Assembly: GCF_017114995.1 (NCBI RefSeq)
Contig: NZ_JABXKL010000019.1
Location: 1-64,000, forward strand
DNA length: 64,000 nucleotides
Direction: 5' to 3'
Origin: Nostoc sp. NMS9
Lineage (GTDB): Bacteria; Cyanobacteriota; Cyanobacteriia; Cyanobacteriales; Nostocaceae
Shown: in pieces, positions 19,406 through 28,999 of the stretch
Numbering within the stretch: the first letter of the stretch is position 1
Layout of the letters: each line of letters begins with the position of its first letter
Notes under the pieces: model-generated
What the model saw: the letters and a program-made list of their open reading frames with translations, nothing else
Told to the model about the DNA's origin: nothing
Database searches by the model: none
Made by a program: the position numbers and the translations under genes

Positions 19406-20446
19406 TTATTCTAAATCTATAACTTCTTGCGGTAACTCAAATAAACCATCTTTCCCAGCTTCAAAATCAATCACCTGATACACAGCATCAATATTTAACG
19501 CACCATAAATATGAGGAAATAATTCCCCTATTTCAGCAGGTTCATAGCGAATTTCAGCTTGGACTTTTTCAGAATCAATAAAAAGTAGTACCAATTCTTT
19601 TTGATTATCAAAAAATCTCTTTGCAACCTTGAGTATTTGCGTTGATTTTGAACAATGTATAAAACCTTCACTGTCTAACGAATCAGCGCGATATCTACCA
19701 AGATTTTTTGCTTGTTCCCATTGTTGGCGTTTGGTAATATGGAGAATGGTGTTCATAGAAAATCTAGGAATTTCTGCGTCTTGTAATATTTTCAGGAAAT
19801 CTTCTAAATTTGTAAAGTCTTTAATTACTTTTGTAGCGCCTACATTTTTTAATTTATTATCACCTATTCCAATAAAAGTAATATTCAACCGATAGGCTGC
19901 TTTTACATCCCAAACACCATCACCTACAAAAACAACTTTCTTAAATTTTTCAACTTGATAAATATTTTCTGCTTTGATAATAGCTGTCTTAATAATATCT
20001 TCTCGTGAATATGCATCATTAGCTGAAGCCAACGGAATACCTTCTATTTGTAAATTAGCTTTTTGAAGTTTTAATTTAGCAGACTCATGCCAAGCACCAG
20101 TTGCGATCGCAACACACCAATCAGGGTTTAGCTGTAATTTAGCTAATACGTTTGCAGAACCAGGAATTTCGCTGAATAAATCTTGCTTGTTAATAGATGC
20201 TTCCTGGAGTAGGCTAACAAAACGTGCTTTAAGTCTGAATAACTCTTCATCTGAAGGAAGACGTTTTAATTTTTCTTTGAAAATTTGCTGGGTGATGCCA
20301 GAATCTGTTGTGTATGTGTATTTAGTCCAATTCGTATTTATACCAAAAAGACCAAATTCCAATGCAAAAGCTTGTACAAAACAATTTTCATCAATTTTTT
20401 TGGTATTTGTTAGTGTACCATCAATATCAAAAACGACTAATTTCAT
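19406..20446 (-). CDS. HAD hydrolase fused to a DUF952 domain
   Basis: A two-domain protein of 346 residues. Residues 1-225 are a HAD-superfamily phosphatase of the phosphoglycolate-phosphatase type: DIDGT at 7-11 with the nucleophile D7, an ATGAWHE second motif, and GDGVWD for metal binding. Residues 231-340 are a DUF952 domain (HITKRQQWEQA, then ADSLDSEGFIHCS). The linker EIPRFSMN joins them in frame. The fusion is unusual: DUF952 proteins normally stand alone. A DUF952 fragment also occurs at 22233, showing this domain has been copied locally. Confidence 0.82.
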   Translation of the reverse strand: MKLVVFDIDGTLTNTKKIDENCFVQAFALEFGLFGINTNWTKYTYTTDSGITQQIFKEKLKRLPSDEELFRLKARFVSLLQEASINKQDLFSEIPGSANVLAKLQLNPDWCVAIATGAWHESAKLKLQKANLQIEGIPLASANDAYSREDIIKTAIIKAENIYQVEKFKKVVFVGDGVWDVKAAYRLNITFIGIGDNKLKNVGATKVIKDFTNLEDFLKILQDAEIPRFSMNTILHITKRQQWEQAKNLGRYRADSLDSEGFIHCSKSTQILKVAKRFFDNQKELVLLFIDSEKVQAEIRYEPAEIGELFPHIYGALNIDAVYQVIDFEAGKDGLFELPQEVIDLE

Positions 20447-20541
20447 ACAAGCGATCGCTAAATAATATTATTCTTGAAAATTTCATAACCAGACGACTAA
20501 ATCCAAAGTTCTGATTTGCACCTTTAAGGAAGGTGATTATT

Positions 20542-22056
20542 CTATAAATTCGGTGGAATACAAACATCTGGCGCACATAAACCAGGAAATTGAAGCGTTA
20601 TTACTTCAAAAGTATTCAAATCTACGCGGCGGATAGCGTGGTTATTAGTATCACTAATATATAGATATGAATCCATAGCACTCAATCCTGAAGGTTCAAA
20701 AAAACGAGTGTTCTTACCCTGCCCATTTTGTAAACCAGCAGAACCATCTCCCAAAACTGTTTGACAATTCCCACTGGGATTTACTAATTTAATTTTATGG
20801 TTATAAGTATCTGCCACCCACAAAAAATTCTGAGCGTATTCCACTCCTAAACAGTGTTGTAAACGGACATCTTCACCTTGTCCATCTACATCGCCAAAAC
20901 CAAATAAACCGCCACTACCGCAAACAGTTCTTACTTGGTACGGTTCGACAATTCCAACACCACGAATTGAACTAACTTCACTGTCCGCAATATATAATTC
21001 ATGCCCATTATTAGTAATACCGCTAGGTTGGGCAAAGGCAGATTCGGTAAGTGAACCATCAATACACGCTTCTGCACCAGTACCAGCATAAGTTTTGATG
21101 ATGCCAGTTTCTAAATTCATTTGCCAAATTTGATGCGCCCCAGCCATTGCAATAAATAGGGTATTTTCTACTTTCACTAAATCCCAAGGGGAATTCAGTG
21201 CGGTTTCTAACCCAGCACCGCCATGAGGATGGATATTGCGGCTTTGTTCGCCAGTTCCCGCAATAGTTTCGACTATTTGGCGCTTTAAATAAACTCGCCG
21301 CAGCGCATGATTTTCTGTATCAGCAACGTAAAGAATGTGATTTTCGGCATCAAATGCCATTCCTTGCGGTGCAAAAAATTGCGCTTCGTTAAAAGCACCA
21401 TCGGTTAAGCCAGATTTTCCAGTACCAATTAAATGTAGAATTTCTCCGTCAAAACTACTTATAACTAGGCGGTGATGTCCAGAGTCAGCGATAAACAAAC
21501 CTGCTTGAGTAGCCAGAACTTTACCAGGAAAAGCTAAAGGTGTGATTAATGGTTGGCGCTGTTTTTCTAAAGTCAAGCTGATTTCTTGGAAATTAATTGT
21601 GCCTTTGTTTTGGTGTTGCTGAATTAACTTTTGAATCAACTCGTCTAAAGCGTCACGATTTCCTTCACCAGAAATCTGGCCAATCACATAACCTTCTGGA
21701 TCAATAATTATTAACGTAGGCCAAGCACGCACAGTATACTCTTCCCAAATCCGAAAACCGCTGTCAACTACAACAGGATGTTCAATGTCGTAGCGGAGGA
21801 TGGCTTGGCGAATATTTTCTGTTTCTTTTTCGTTATCAAATTTGGCGGAGTGAACGCCGATAATAGTAAGACTATCTTTATATTTTTGTTCTAAATATTT
21901 CAGGTTTGGTAGAATATGCAGACAATTGATACAGCAGTATGTCCAAAAGTCTAAAATTACGACTCTACCTTTGATTTGTTTAAGAGACAATGGTTTATCG
22001 GTATTGAGCCAAGAGTAATTTGGTGGTAATTCTGGCGCTCTTACACGAGAAATCAT
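20542..22056 (-). CDS. Thioredoxin-like domain with NHL beta-propeller (NHLRC2-like)
   Basis: A 504-residue protein. Residues 1-150 form a thioredoxin/TlpA-like domain with the redox motif C42-I-N-C45 in FWTYCCINCLHILPNL. Residues 170-490 contain repeated NHL blades (GLFIADSGHHRLVI, LYVADTENHALRRV, LYIADSEVSSIRGV, LWVADTYNHKIKLV, LYISDTNNHAIRRV), predicting a beta-propeller. The order matches the NHLRC2 family of bacteria and animals. There is no signal peptide. A thiol-redox scaffold role is likely, but the substrate is unknown. Confidence 0.88.
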   Translation of the reverse strand: MISRVRAPELPPNYSWLNTDKPLSLKQIKGRVVILDFWTYCCINCLHILPNLKYLEQKYKDSLTIIGVHSAKFDNEKETENIRQAILRYDIEHPVVVDSGFRIWEEYTVRAWPTLIIIDPEGYVIGQISGEGNRDALDELIQKLIQQHQNKGTINFQEISLTLEKQRQPLITPLAFPGKVLATQAGLFIADSGHHRLVISSFDGEILHLIGTGKSGLTDGAFNEAQFFAPQGMAFDAENHILYVADTENHALRRVYLKRQIVETIAGTGEQSRNIHPHGGAGLETALNSPWDLVKVENTLFIAMAGAHQIWQMNLETGIIKTYAGTGAEACIDGSLTESAFAQPSGITNNGHELYIADSEVSSIRGVGIVEPYQVRTVCGSGGLFGFGDVDGQGEDVRLQHCLGVEYAQNFLWVADTYNHKIKLVNPSGNCQTVLGDGSAGLQNGQGKNTRFFEPSGLSAMDSYLYISDTNNHAIRRVDLNTFEVITLQFPGLCAPDVCIPPNL

Positions 22057-22164
22057 AAGTATCCTTTGCTAAAGTTAGCTCATCAGTTTAACTTTAAATT
22101 TAGAGCAATTTTCCTCAGAATTTGCTGCCTTGATACACAGTTATTACACAATAAGTAAATAAGG

Positions 22165-22231
22165 TTAGATGAGGTAATGCTGGCATGCTGGCTTCAGTGC
22201 TATTAACACACTCAACAGCCGATCAAGTGAT
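22165..22231 (+). pseudogene. Glutaminase gene fragment
   Basis: Bases here match the plus strand of the glutaminase gene near 29854-29912 (ttagatgaggtaatgctgg, gcttcagtg, ttaac-c-ctcaa-agcc), with a small duplication of atgctggc. Only some 65 bases remain. It is a displaced fragment of a second glutaminase copy or a recombination product. Confidence 0.65.
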
Positions 22232-22720
22232 CGTTTTTGACTATCTGCGTTGCTTTTGAACAGTGAATAAAGCCTTCAGTATCGAGTGAATCATTCATTT
22301 CTGAATTGAGCTTCTTTTTCCCAATCTTGTTCGTGTTTTTTGGGACTGATATCGGAGGAACATTGTGCTTCCCAAGCTTGTAGTAAAGGATGCCATTTGG
22401 ATAAAAGCGGACGCAATCCTCGGTTGAGGACAGCGATCGCAATTCCTCCCACTGACTCACGAGATCCACCGATATCGGGCCCTGCGTCTTTGAGGATTTG
22501 TCGGTAGTGTTAAACAGGCTGTGTAAGGATGAAAGTACTTCTCGTAACAATCCTTGGTCTTGTTCGGAATCAAGAGGTTGAATGGCAATGCGGGTAACAA
22601 GTTCTACATATAGCGAGTCGCCTTACGTTCTGTGGAGTCGGGTTCTCATTCTGTCCCACCAATATCAAAGGGGAAGTTAACAGATACTTTCTTTAATTTT
22701 GCTGGATTTGGTTTGGGCAT
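22212..22720 (-). pseudogene. Broken gene downstream of the TIR gene, fused to a DUF952 fragment
   Basis: On the minus strand an ATG at 22720 begins MPKPNPAKLKKVSVNFPFD, then reaches TGA where a tryptophan would fit (GGTE-stop-EPDSTERK). Readable protein continues in other frames: YVELVTRIAIQPLDSEQDQG, then ILKDAGPDIGGSRESVGG, IAIAVLNRGLRPLLSKWHP. So at least one stop and two frameshifts are present. I recall a conserved cyanobacterial protein of this type beside TIR/GTPase genes. The last part, NDSLDTEGFIHCSKATQI (about 22233-22292), is a DUF952 piece. It starts 34 bases after the stop of the TIR gene, as a second operon gene would. Confidence 0.72.
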
Positions 22721-22754
22721 CGGTAGATTTCTGGGTTGATGGTGGGGTTGATTA

Positions 22755-25736
22755 TTAGCAATTGAGTGAATTGATATCTATAATTACTTGTATTAGCTTT
22801 TCTAAAGGTTCCTTCTCATAAACATTCTCAACAAAACGTACCCAATTTAATTCCTTGAGAAATAGTAGCCTTGGATGATTTGGGATCTCAGTAACACCGG
22901 GTAACAAAACTGGAATTAAAGGCAGACCTTCGTTAACCCGTCGGTTGGTCAATAATAACAATTCTTCTTGTTGCCATTTTCCCAAACCATTAAGACTAAT
23001 AAAGAAAGCACCAGATTTAACTTGCTGGATTCCTTTCTGTATAGCATCTTGAAAGCTCTTTCCGGCAGGAATCGCCTTTTTATCCAGCCAGGGATTCAAA
23101 CCCCGCTGTCGCAGTTGGTTAGCGATTGCTTCTATTAGAAGTTCGTCTTTACTATTGTGAGATAAAAAGACATCAAAATCATTGGTGGCAACTTTGCCTT
23201 GAATGATAGAAGTAGCTGTGTCAATCTCACGCTGCTTATCAGCCGCTTTATCCATCTGCGGAGTCATCACAGTCTGATCTGCTGTCAGGCGTTCCTCACC
23301 ATCTAGTAGGGAAATACGAGTGTCGCAGACGCTACAATTAATCCAGTTATTGCGCTCTCGCCTGCGTATCGCTTGTAATTCACTAACTGGTGTTTTGCAG
23401 TCCGAACAAACAAAAATGCGGCGGCGACGGATACTTTCTGGCAAAGCTCGCCGCTTCAGGTGGGTATGCACGTACTCTTCAAAGTGCAGCCTTGTCTCCT
23501 CACTCGCTTTTGGCTTAAAGAACAGAGTTAACTCCGCTTTTCCTTCCTCAATATGGCGCAGCCAGATGCCACACTCTCCGACCTTGGCTGTGAACATAGC
23601 AGCATTTTTCCACATTTCTTTGCGTTTAAAAATTTCGCTGCGAGACAAACGTACTGCCAAAGTGGTATACACATTTAATACAGCCCCCTCAAACTCAAAA
23701 ATCACCGCTTTCCCTTCAGGATCGGGAGCTTCTGGCCATTCGCGGGTGAACTGGGAGGGGAAAACCAGCTCAGTCTGCTCTCGCAAAGCAATTTCACGAG
23801 TTAATAATTCTTTTACCGTGGCAATTAACAGCAATTTCTCCTGTTCTTTATCGGCGATGCGTTCATCTTGTGGCATCCGAAACTGCCCCGCGAGTACCTT
23901 TTCTTCGACAATACAACCCATACCCTCTGGTTCATCTTTGGCGGCGTTTACAATTGCTGAGGCGTAAGCATCCAATAGTTCCGGTTGCAAAAGAATTAGA
24001 TTGCCAAAGCTGAGTCTACGGATTAAATCCCGCGACTCCACTAGCCGAATGCAAGTTTCAAACTTGTCTCGCACTTCTTTGGAATCAGCAAGAGCATTGT
24101 TGCTTTGCAAGAAGGCACGGCACAGGTCATCTACTTGAGATAACAGCCTTTTTGATTTTTTTTCTTGAATTAAAAAAACTTTGATTTTCTGAAATAGTTC
24201 TGTAGAAATTACCTTTGGTAAATCCTCCCAGTCAATAGCGTTGCAAATGACTGTAGCTAGTTCCTTGATTCCCAATCCTTCCTTGGCGCTAGTCTCAAAG
24301 TAACCATCAAAACCAAGTTCGCTAACTAAAGTATTGATGCGTGCCTTAGAAACACCGATGCTACCCCGATCTACACGGGCGGATACTAAAAATTTTTTCA
24401 AAGCGATCGCGGAATTACCTGGCAAATTTTGTGCTTGCCGTAAGGCACGGTTCCAGTAATAGACTCCTGCAAAAGGATCAGTTTCACTGCGCGCATCAAA
24501 TACAATCAAGGCGATCACTACTTCATTCAAATGTAATTGGTGAATCAAACGATAACCAGGCTGTCCTGCTAAGTCCCATAACAGTATTTCCCGCAATTCT
24601 TTGCGATCGTCACCTAGCTGCAACTCCTGTGTGTCGAAAGTCCAAACATGACGACCGTGAGTTGATTCTGTAGGGACAAACTTTTGATTAGTCAGCACTA
24701 AACTCAATCCCGACTTACCTACACCACTCTCACCCACAAGTACTACCTTGGCGTTTCTGTATAGATCAGAGGGATTAGTAGGAGACGTATTCAACATAAC
24801 TTTCGCGTCGATTTTCCAAATACGGATAACGGTGTCCGCTTCCCCCAGAGTCGCCAAGATGGGTTTTGTTGGGTGAAAAGCTAACCCAAAAGGCAGTGAT
24901 TTAGAAGTTGCTTCCTTCAGCACTGTCAAAGTTTCCCAAGGATCGAAGTGCCAGAGACGAACAGTACCATCAGAAGATTTAGAAGCCAGAAATTTACCAT
25001 CATGAGAGAATTCCACACAATTTACCGATCCTGTATGTCCTTCCAATACAAATAATGTCTGTACTGTCTGGGGATTCCATAGCCGAATTGTGTTGTCAAG
25101 AGAAGCTGATGCTAGTAGGGTTCCATCTGGTGACCATGCAACACTGTAAACATCACCAGAATGTCCTTTCAGAGTTTTTTTCAGTTGTTTTGTCTCTTTG
25201 TCCCAAAGACGAATCGTGCTGTCGTGAGAAGCAGATGCCAAGACTTTTCCATCTGGCGACCATACCAAACTATTTACTTGTCCTGAATGTCCTTCAATGG
25301 TTTCACTTTTTCTGGTTTTAATATCCATCAAATTAATCGACCAATCATCACCTGTACCACCAGCAGCAACTATCGTCTCATTCGGTGACCATGCCATACA
25401 CAAGCACACACCTGTATGCATGGAAGATTTTCGTATCAATTTGCCAGTATCCGTTCTCCAAACTCGAATGGTATTATCAGCCGAACCGGAGGCAATATAT
25501 TGACTATCCGGTGACCAGACAATTGTCCAAACCCGTCCATTGTGTCCTTTAAGATTATGAATGCATTGACCAGTTTCTAAATTCCAAAGTTTAATTGTGC
25601 GATCAAATGATGCCGATGCCAATGTCTTGCCATCTGGTGACCATTCCACCCGACTAATTAACCCATCATGTCCGTAAAGCTTATATTTTAGTTCCCAACC
25701 AAAAGGTATTTCGCTGTCGCTGCCTTGATTTGTCAT
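22755..25736 (-). CDS. WD40-GTPase-TIR protein, candidate immune sensor
   Basis: A 993-residue multidomain protein. Residues 17-317 form a seven-bladed WD40 propeller with clear LASASxDxTIRLW repeats. Next is a Ras-like/ROC GTPase: P-loop GESGVGKSG near 333, DLAGQPG, and VSARVDRG in place of NKxD. A helical, COR-like region follows, then a zinc-ribbon (CSDC near 780, CSVC near 803). Residues 855-990 are a TIR domain (FDVFLSHNSKDELL, GKWQQEELLLL). The WQQEE segment holds the glutamate position used by NAD-cleaving TIR enzymes. The architecture, a repeat sensor with an NTPase switch and TIR effector, parallels NLR-type immune proteins. Function in phage defence is inferred. A divergent NACHT gene lies upstream, and a broken partner gene downstream. 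Confidence 0.85.
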   Translation of the reverse strand: MTNQGSDSEIPFGWELKYKLYGHDGLISRVEWSPDGKTLASASFDRTIKLWNLETGQCIHNLKGHNGRVWTIVWSPDSQYIASGSADNTIRVWRTDTGKLIRKSSMHTGVCLCMAWSPNETIVAAGGTGDDWSINLMDIKTRKSETIEGHSGQVNSLVWSPDGKVLASASHDSTIRLWDKETKQLKKTLKGHSGDVYSVAWSPDGTLLASASLDNTIRLWNPQTVQTLFVLEGHTGSVNCVEFSHDGKFLASKSSDGTVRLWHFDPWETLTVLKEATSKSLPFGLAFHPTKPILATLGEADTVIRIWKIDAKVMLNTSPTNPSDLYRNAKVVLVGESGVGKSGLSLVLTNQKFVPTESTHGRHVWTFDTQELQLGDDRKELREILLWDLAGQPGYRLIHQLHLNEVVIALIVFDARSETDPFAGVYYWNRALRQAQNLPGNSAIALKKFLVSARVDRGSIGVSKARINTLVSELGFDGYFETSAKEGLGIKELATVICNAIDWEDLPKVISTELFQKIKVFLIQEKKSKRLLSQVDDLCRAFLQSNNALADSKEVRDKFETCIRLVESRDLIRRLSFGNLILLQPELLDAYASAIVNAAKDEPEGMGCIVEEKVLAGQFRMPQDERIADKEQEKLLLIATVKELLTREIALREQTELVFPSQFTREWPEAPDPEGKAVIFEFEGAVLNVYTTLAVRLSRSEIFKRKEMWKNAAMFTAKVGECGIWLRHIEEGKAELTLFFKPKASEETRLHFEEYVHTHLKRRALPESIRRRRIFVCSDCKTPVSELQAIRRRERNNWINCSVCDTRISLLDGEERLTADQTVMTPQMDKAADKQREIDTATSIIQGKVATNDFDVFLSHNSKDELLIEAIANQLRQRGLNPWLDKKAIPAGKSFQDAIQKGIQQVKSGAFFISLNGLGKWQQEELLLLTNRRVNEGLPLIPVLLPGVTEIPNHPRLLFLKELNWVRFVENVYEKEPLEKLIQVIIDINSLNC

Positions 25737-26237
25737 TTGAATTTTTTATACCGCCAATTAAGTAGTAAAATTTGCATTCAAAAACATATCCAAAGTGTGC
25801 TATGCACATATCTAGCTGATTGACTGGATTTCCGAGAATATATATTAGCTATGCAGTATTCTTTTGTCCTCGGTTCAAGGATTTATAGATGAAATAGTTG
25901 TTATTAGTATCAGAGAAGACTTCTATTTTATCTGATTATATAATTTTTAACGGATGACAATGGTTTGTATTATGTGATTTTTCTTAATAAGATGCTTAAT
26001 CATTTTTATAAATTTTTATAAATGCTTTTTTGGGAAACAAAAGGTAATTAGCGGCAATTAGCGGCAATTTATTATAGATATTCTTTTTTCAGACTAAGAT
26101 TAGAAATAGTGCAATTGAAAAGTAATCAAAATCATGTTTGTTAATTAATTTGTAATTTTGCGGAAAAATAAAATTATAATTGGAAGTTGTAATAGGGCGT
26201 TGATTCTTGCATAATCCAGAACCAGGGGAATTCTATA
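25737..26237. promoter_or_regulatory. AT-rich divergent promoter region
   Basis: About 500 very AT-rich bases separate the divergent TIR and NACHT genes and should hold both promoters. Tandem agcggcaatt units occur near 26051-26069. No gene, operator or defined -10/-35 pair was recognised. Confidence 0.45.
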
Positions 26238-26318
26238 ATGGACAAACTAAGCTCAATGTATCACAAAGAGCAGTCTTTATCTTTATCCAAACTTAAAATC
26301 AGCCAAAAGGAGGAAGAG

Positions 26319-28685
26319 ATGGCAGCAATTCAAGTGGAACAAGAGATTTTTCAATTATTGAGACAAGCATACTCTGAAAAATTTGGAAGTTCACCAAGTT
26401 CTTTAATTAATAGGTTAAACCATCTCTTTAGAGAAGAATTAATAGATGAAAGCGAGAATCTAATTGCAGATCGAACAATTCGTGCTTTTTTTAATTCTTC
26501 TGTGCCTCCAAAAATGCAAGAGAAAAATCTTAATTACTTATGTAGTGTACTTTTAGACCAAACAAGCTATAGAGAAGCGTTAAGGCAACATATTAATATT
26601 AAGTCCGATCTGGAAGGAGATTGGCTAGATCCTTACTGGAAGCATCTCGATAGAAAGTGCAAAACGATGCGGGTATTGGATATGAATGAACCAATACTTA
26701 TAGATAGCATTTATGTGAGATTTAATATTCTTAAAAATATTCAAGGACGTAGGCAGCAAACTATTCAGTATTTACTAAATAGTAGTTTAGAAAATGAGCC
26801 TAATAATAAAACTGTTAAACGCTTCCCTTTTTCGGGGAATGAAGAGCATGTGCCAGCATTAGAAGCTGCAATTCAACACCGGAAACTCATGATATTAGGA
26901 AAACCAGGAGCAGGTAAGACAACATTCTTAAAATATTTAGCTATTCATTTTCCAGCCGAAAAATCCAAGGAGAATATTATACCAATTTTTATTGCTTTGC
27001 GAGATATATCAGATAATGAAAGAAAAATTAGTTTAGTAGATGCATTAATTCAAGAATTTACTAATTATATTCCTAACTCAGAAAATACTGTTAGGAAGTT
27101 ATTAGAACGTGGACAGTGCTTAATTTTATTAGATGGCTTGGATGAAATAAAAGCGGACAATAATAATATTTGTCGCCAAATTGATCAACTTACCGAACAA
27201 TTTCCAGATAATCGATTCATAATTACTTGCCGAAGTGCAGCTTGTGATTATGTTTTTAATAATTTTACAGAAGTAGAAATTGCAGATTTTGAACGTGAAG
27301 AGATCGAGATATTTGTAAGAAATTGGTTTCAAGCTCGTGGAGAGCAAAATATTTGCGATCGCTTTCTAGAAAAATTAGAAGAAAATCAACAAGTTAAAGA
27401 ATTAGCAACAAATCCTTTATTGTTGACAATTTTATGTTTGACCTTTGAAGATAACTACGATTTTTCCAGCAATCGCTATGGATTATATGCAGATGCAGTA
27501 GATACTCTTTTGAGAAGATGGGATGCTAGTCGTCGCATAGAACGTCAACCTAATTTTCATCTATCACGGCAGCGAAAAATTAATATGTTTAGTGAAATAG
27601 CTTATGAAGGATTAAGTCATAAACCTCCAAAATTTTTATGGACACAGTGGGAATTACAAGACCAAATTGCTAAATTTTTGAAAAATGTTAATTTCGAGAT
27701 AGACACTCAGCAAATTCTCAAGCTCATTGAAGCTAACTATGGATTACTAATTCAGCAAGCTAAAGGTATTTATTCTTTTTCTCATTTAACTTTTCAAGAA
27801 TATTTTGCTGCTGAATATATAGTAGAGAACCGCCAACCGGAATTTTTTAAAGCTTTTGTTGAACAAAACCTCTTAGAACAACAATGGCGAGAAGTATTCA
27901 TTTTAATTACTGAAAGATTGAGAAATGCGGATGAATTTTTAAAATTGATGTTTAGATGTATCAATGACATTGTAAAAAACAGTCAAGAATTACAATCTAT
28001 GCTCAAGTGGCTACATAAGATGACTGTTGATGCTGATATTTCATCTAGTGGGTGGAGAGCTTATTACTTAGCTATTGATTTAGACGTAGAACTTTATATT
28101 AGTCAAGACATTCAAATTGAACGCCCTCTTTTTGGTAAATTGGCAACAGAGTTGAGAAATTATAATAAAAAAAATAAAAAATTAACTCGTCCGCAACCAA
28201 AGGCTTTACTCATTTCTCGATTAGTAGCTATTCATGCTTTAGCTATAGATCGCGCTAATGGTAAACATGTTCAAAAAACTGATTTTACCCGTCAACGCTT
28301 AGAATTTAGTGACGATTTGGATATAGATATTAATAAAAAACTAAGTTTCGCAATTGAGAAAGCAAAAGAAGTAAAGATAACTGATTTAGTTAGCGAATTG
28401 ATAGATTTACAAGGTCGTTATCCTGCTATTGATGCTTCTAGCTCAGAATGGAAAACATGGGCAGAATATCTGCAACAACTTATGGTTACTCATCTTGATG
28501 TTGGTTACAGCATTGATCTGCCAGCAGATGATGTTAAAGCTTTAGAGGAATATATTTATGCAAATTATTTACTACTAGAGTGTATTTCTGGAGAGAATAA
28601 TTCCTCGAGAAGCCTGAGAGATGCAATTATTGATAATTTGCTACTACCTCAAGATGAAATTCCAACTCATTTATTAAGTATTTGA
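26319..28685 (+). CDS. NACHT-domain STAND NTPase
   Basis: A NACHT ATPase of about 790 residues. Walker A is GKPGAGKTTF (near residue 221 counting from the upstream ATG 26238), Walker B is LILLDGLDEI (near 295), followed by FIITCRS. The segment TMRVLDMNEPILIDSIYV before it is typical of cyanobacterial NACHT proteins. The N-terminal helical region (EIFQLLRQAYSEKFG) has no recognised effector. The C-terminal part is helical with no WD40 or LRR repeats. ATG 26319 is preceded by AGGAGG at ideal spacing; ATG 26238 is an alternative. Related bacterial NACHT proteins defend against phage, so immunity is the leading inference. The gene is AT-rich, suggesting transfer. Confidence 0.85.
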   Translation: MAAIQVEQEIFQLLRQAYSEKFGSSPSSLINRLNHLFREELIDESENLIADRTIRAFFNSSVPPKMQEKNLNYLCSVLLDQTSYREALRQHINIKSDLEGDWLDPYWKHLDRKCKTMRVLDMNEPILIDSIYVRFNILKNIQGRRQQTIQYLLNSSLENEPNNKTVKRFPFSGNEEHVPALEAAIQHRKLMILGKPGAGKTTFLKYLAIHFPAEKSKENIIPIFIALRDISDNERKISLVDALIQEFTNYIPNSENTVRKLLERGQCLILLDGLDEIKADNNNICRQIDQLTEQFPDNRFIITCRSAACDYVFNNFTEVEIADFEREEIEIFVRNWFQARGEQNICDRFLEKLEENQQVKELATNPLLLTILCLTFEDNYDFSSNRYGLYADAVDTLLRRWDASRRIERQPNFHLSRQRKINMFSEIAYEGLSHKPPKFLWTQWELQDQIAKFLKNVNFEIDTQQILKLIEANYGLLIQQAKGIYSFSHLTFQEYFAAEYIVENRQPEFFKAFVEQNLLEQQWREVFILITERLRNADEFLKLMFRCINDIVKNSQELQSMLKWLHKMTVDADISSSGWRAYYLAIDLDVELYISQDIQIERPLFGKLATELRNYNKKNKKLTRPQPKALLISRLVAIHALAIDRANGKHVQKTDFTRQRLEFSDDLDIDINKKLSFAIEKAKEVKITDLVSELIDLQGRYPAIDASSSEWKTWAEYLQQLMVTHLDVGYSIDLPADDVKALEEYIYANYLLLECISGENNSSRSLRDAIIDNLLLPQDEIPTHLLSI

Positions 28686-28752
28686 GCTTTTATTAAGCAT
28701 ATTTTAGACAGAACCTTACCTGATATCTTGCACCATTCTCAATAAGCTCCGA

Positions 28753-28810
28753 GTGGACACTGCACATAAGGTAAATATAAGGGTTTGACCGAAAATTAGG
28801 CAGTGTCCAC
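28753..28810. repeat. Inverted repeat with 11-bp arms
   Basis: gtggacactgc at 28753-28763 pairs perfectly with gcagtgtccac at 28800-28810, loop 36. It lies 70 bases after the NACHT gene stop in a 314-base gap. It could be a terminator-like structure or a miniature-element remnant. Confidence 0.7.
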
Positions 28811-28999
28811 CCTACGAAAATCGTGATAACTTTATAAATAACCTTTCAATAGAGTTAATTTATGTGTATAATTAAATACAATTTAACTGTTATTTGAGGA
28901 AAATGCCGCTTATTACCGCTTGTTGCCGCATATTGCCATAAGAGTTTATACTTAAGTAAGCATTCTGATACGCGTCTGCAAGTAAGGTAAGGCTTAGTT

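Noticed and set aside
22212-22550. 112-codon frame as an intact gene
   Set aside because: It is a chimera of a frameshifted gene piece and a DUF952 fragment, so it was called part of a pseudogene.
23320-23967. 215-codon plus-strand frame within the TIR gene
   Set aside because: It is antisense to an unbroken multidomain protein, and its serine-rich translation has no recognisable motif.
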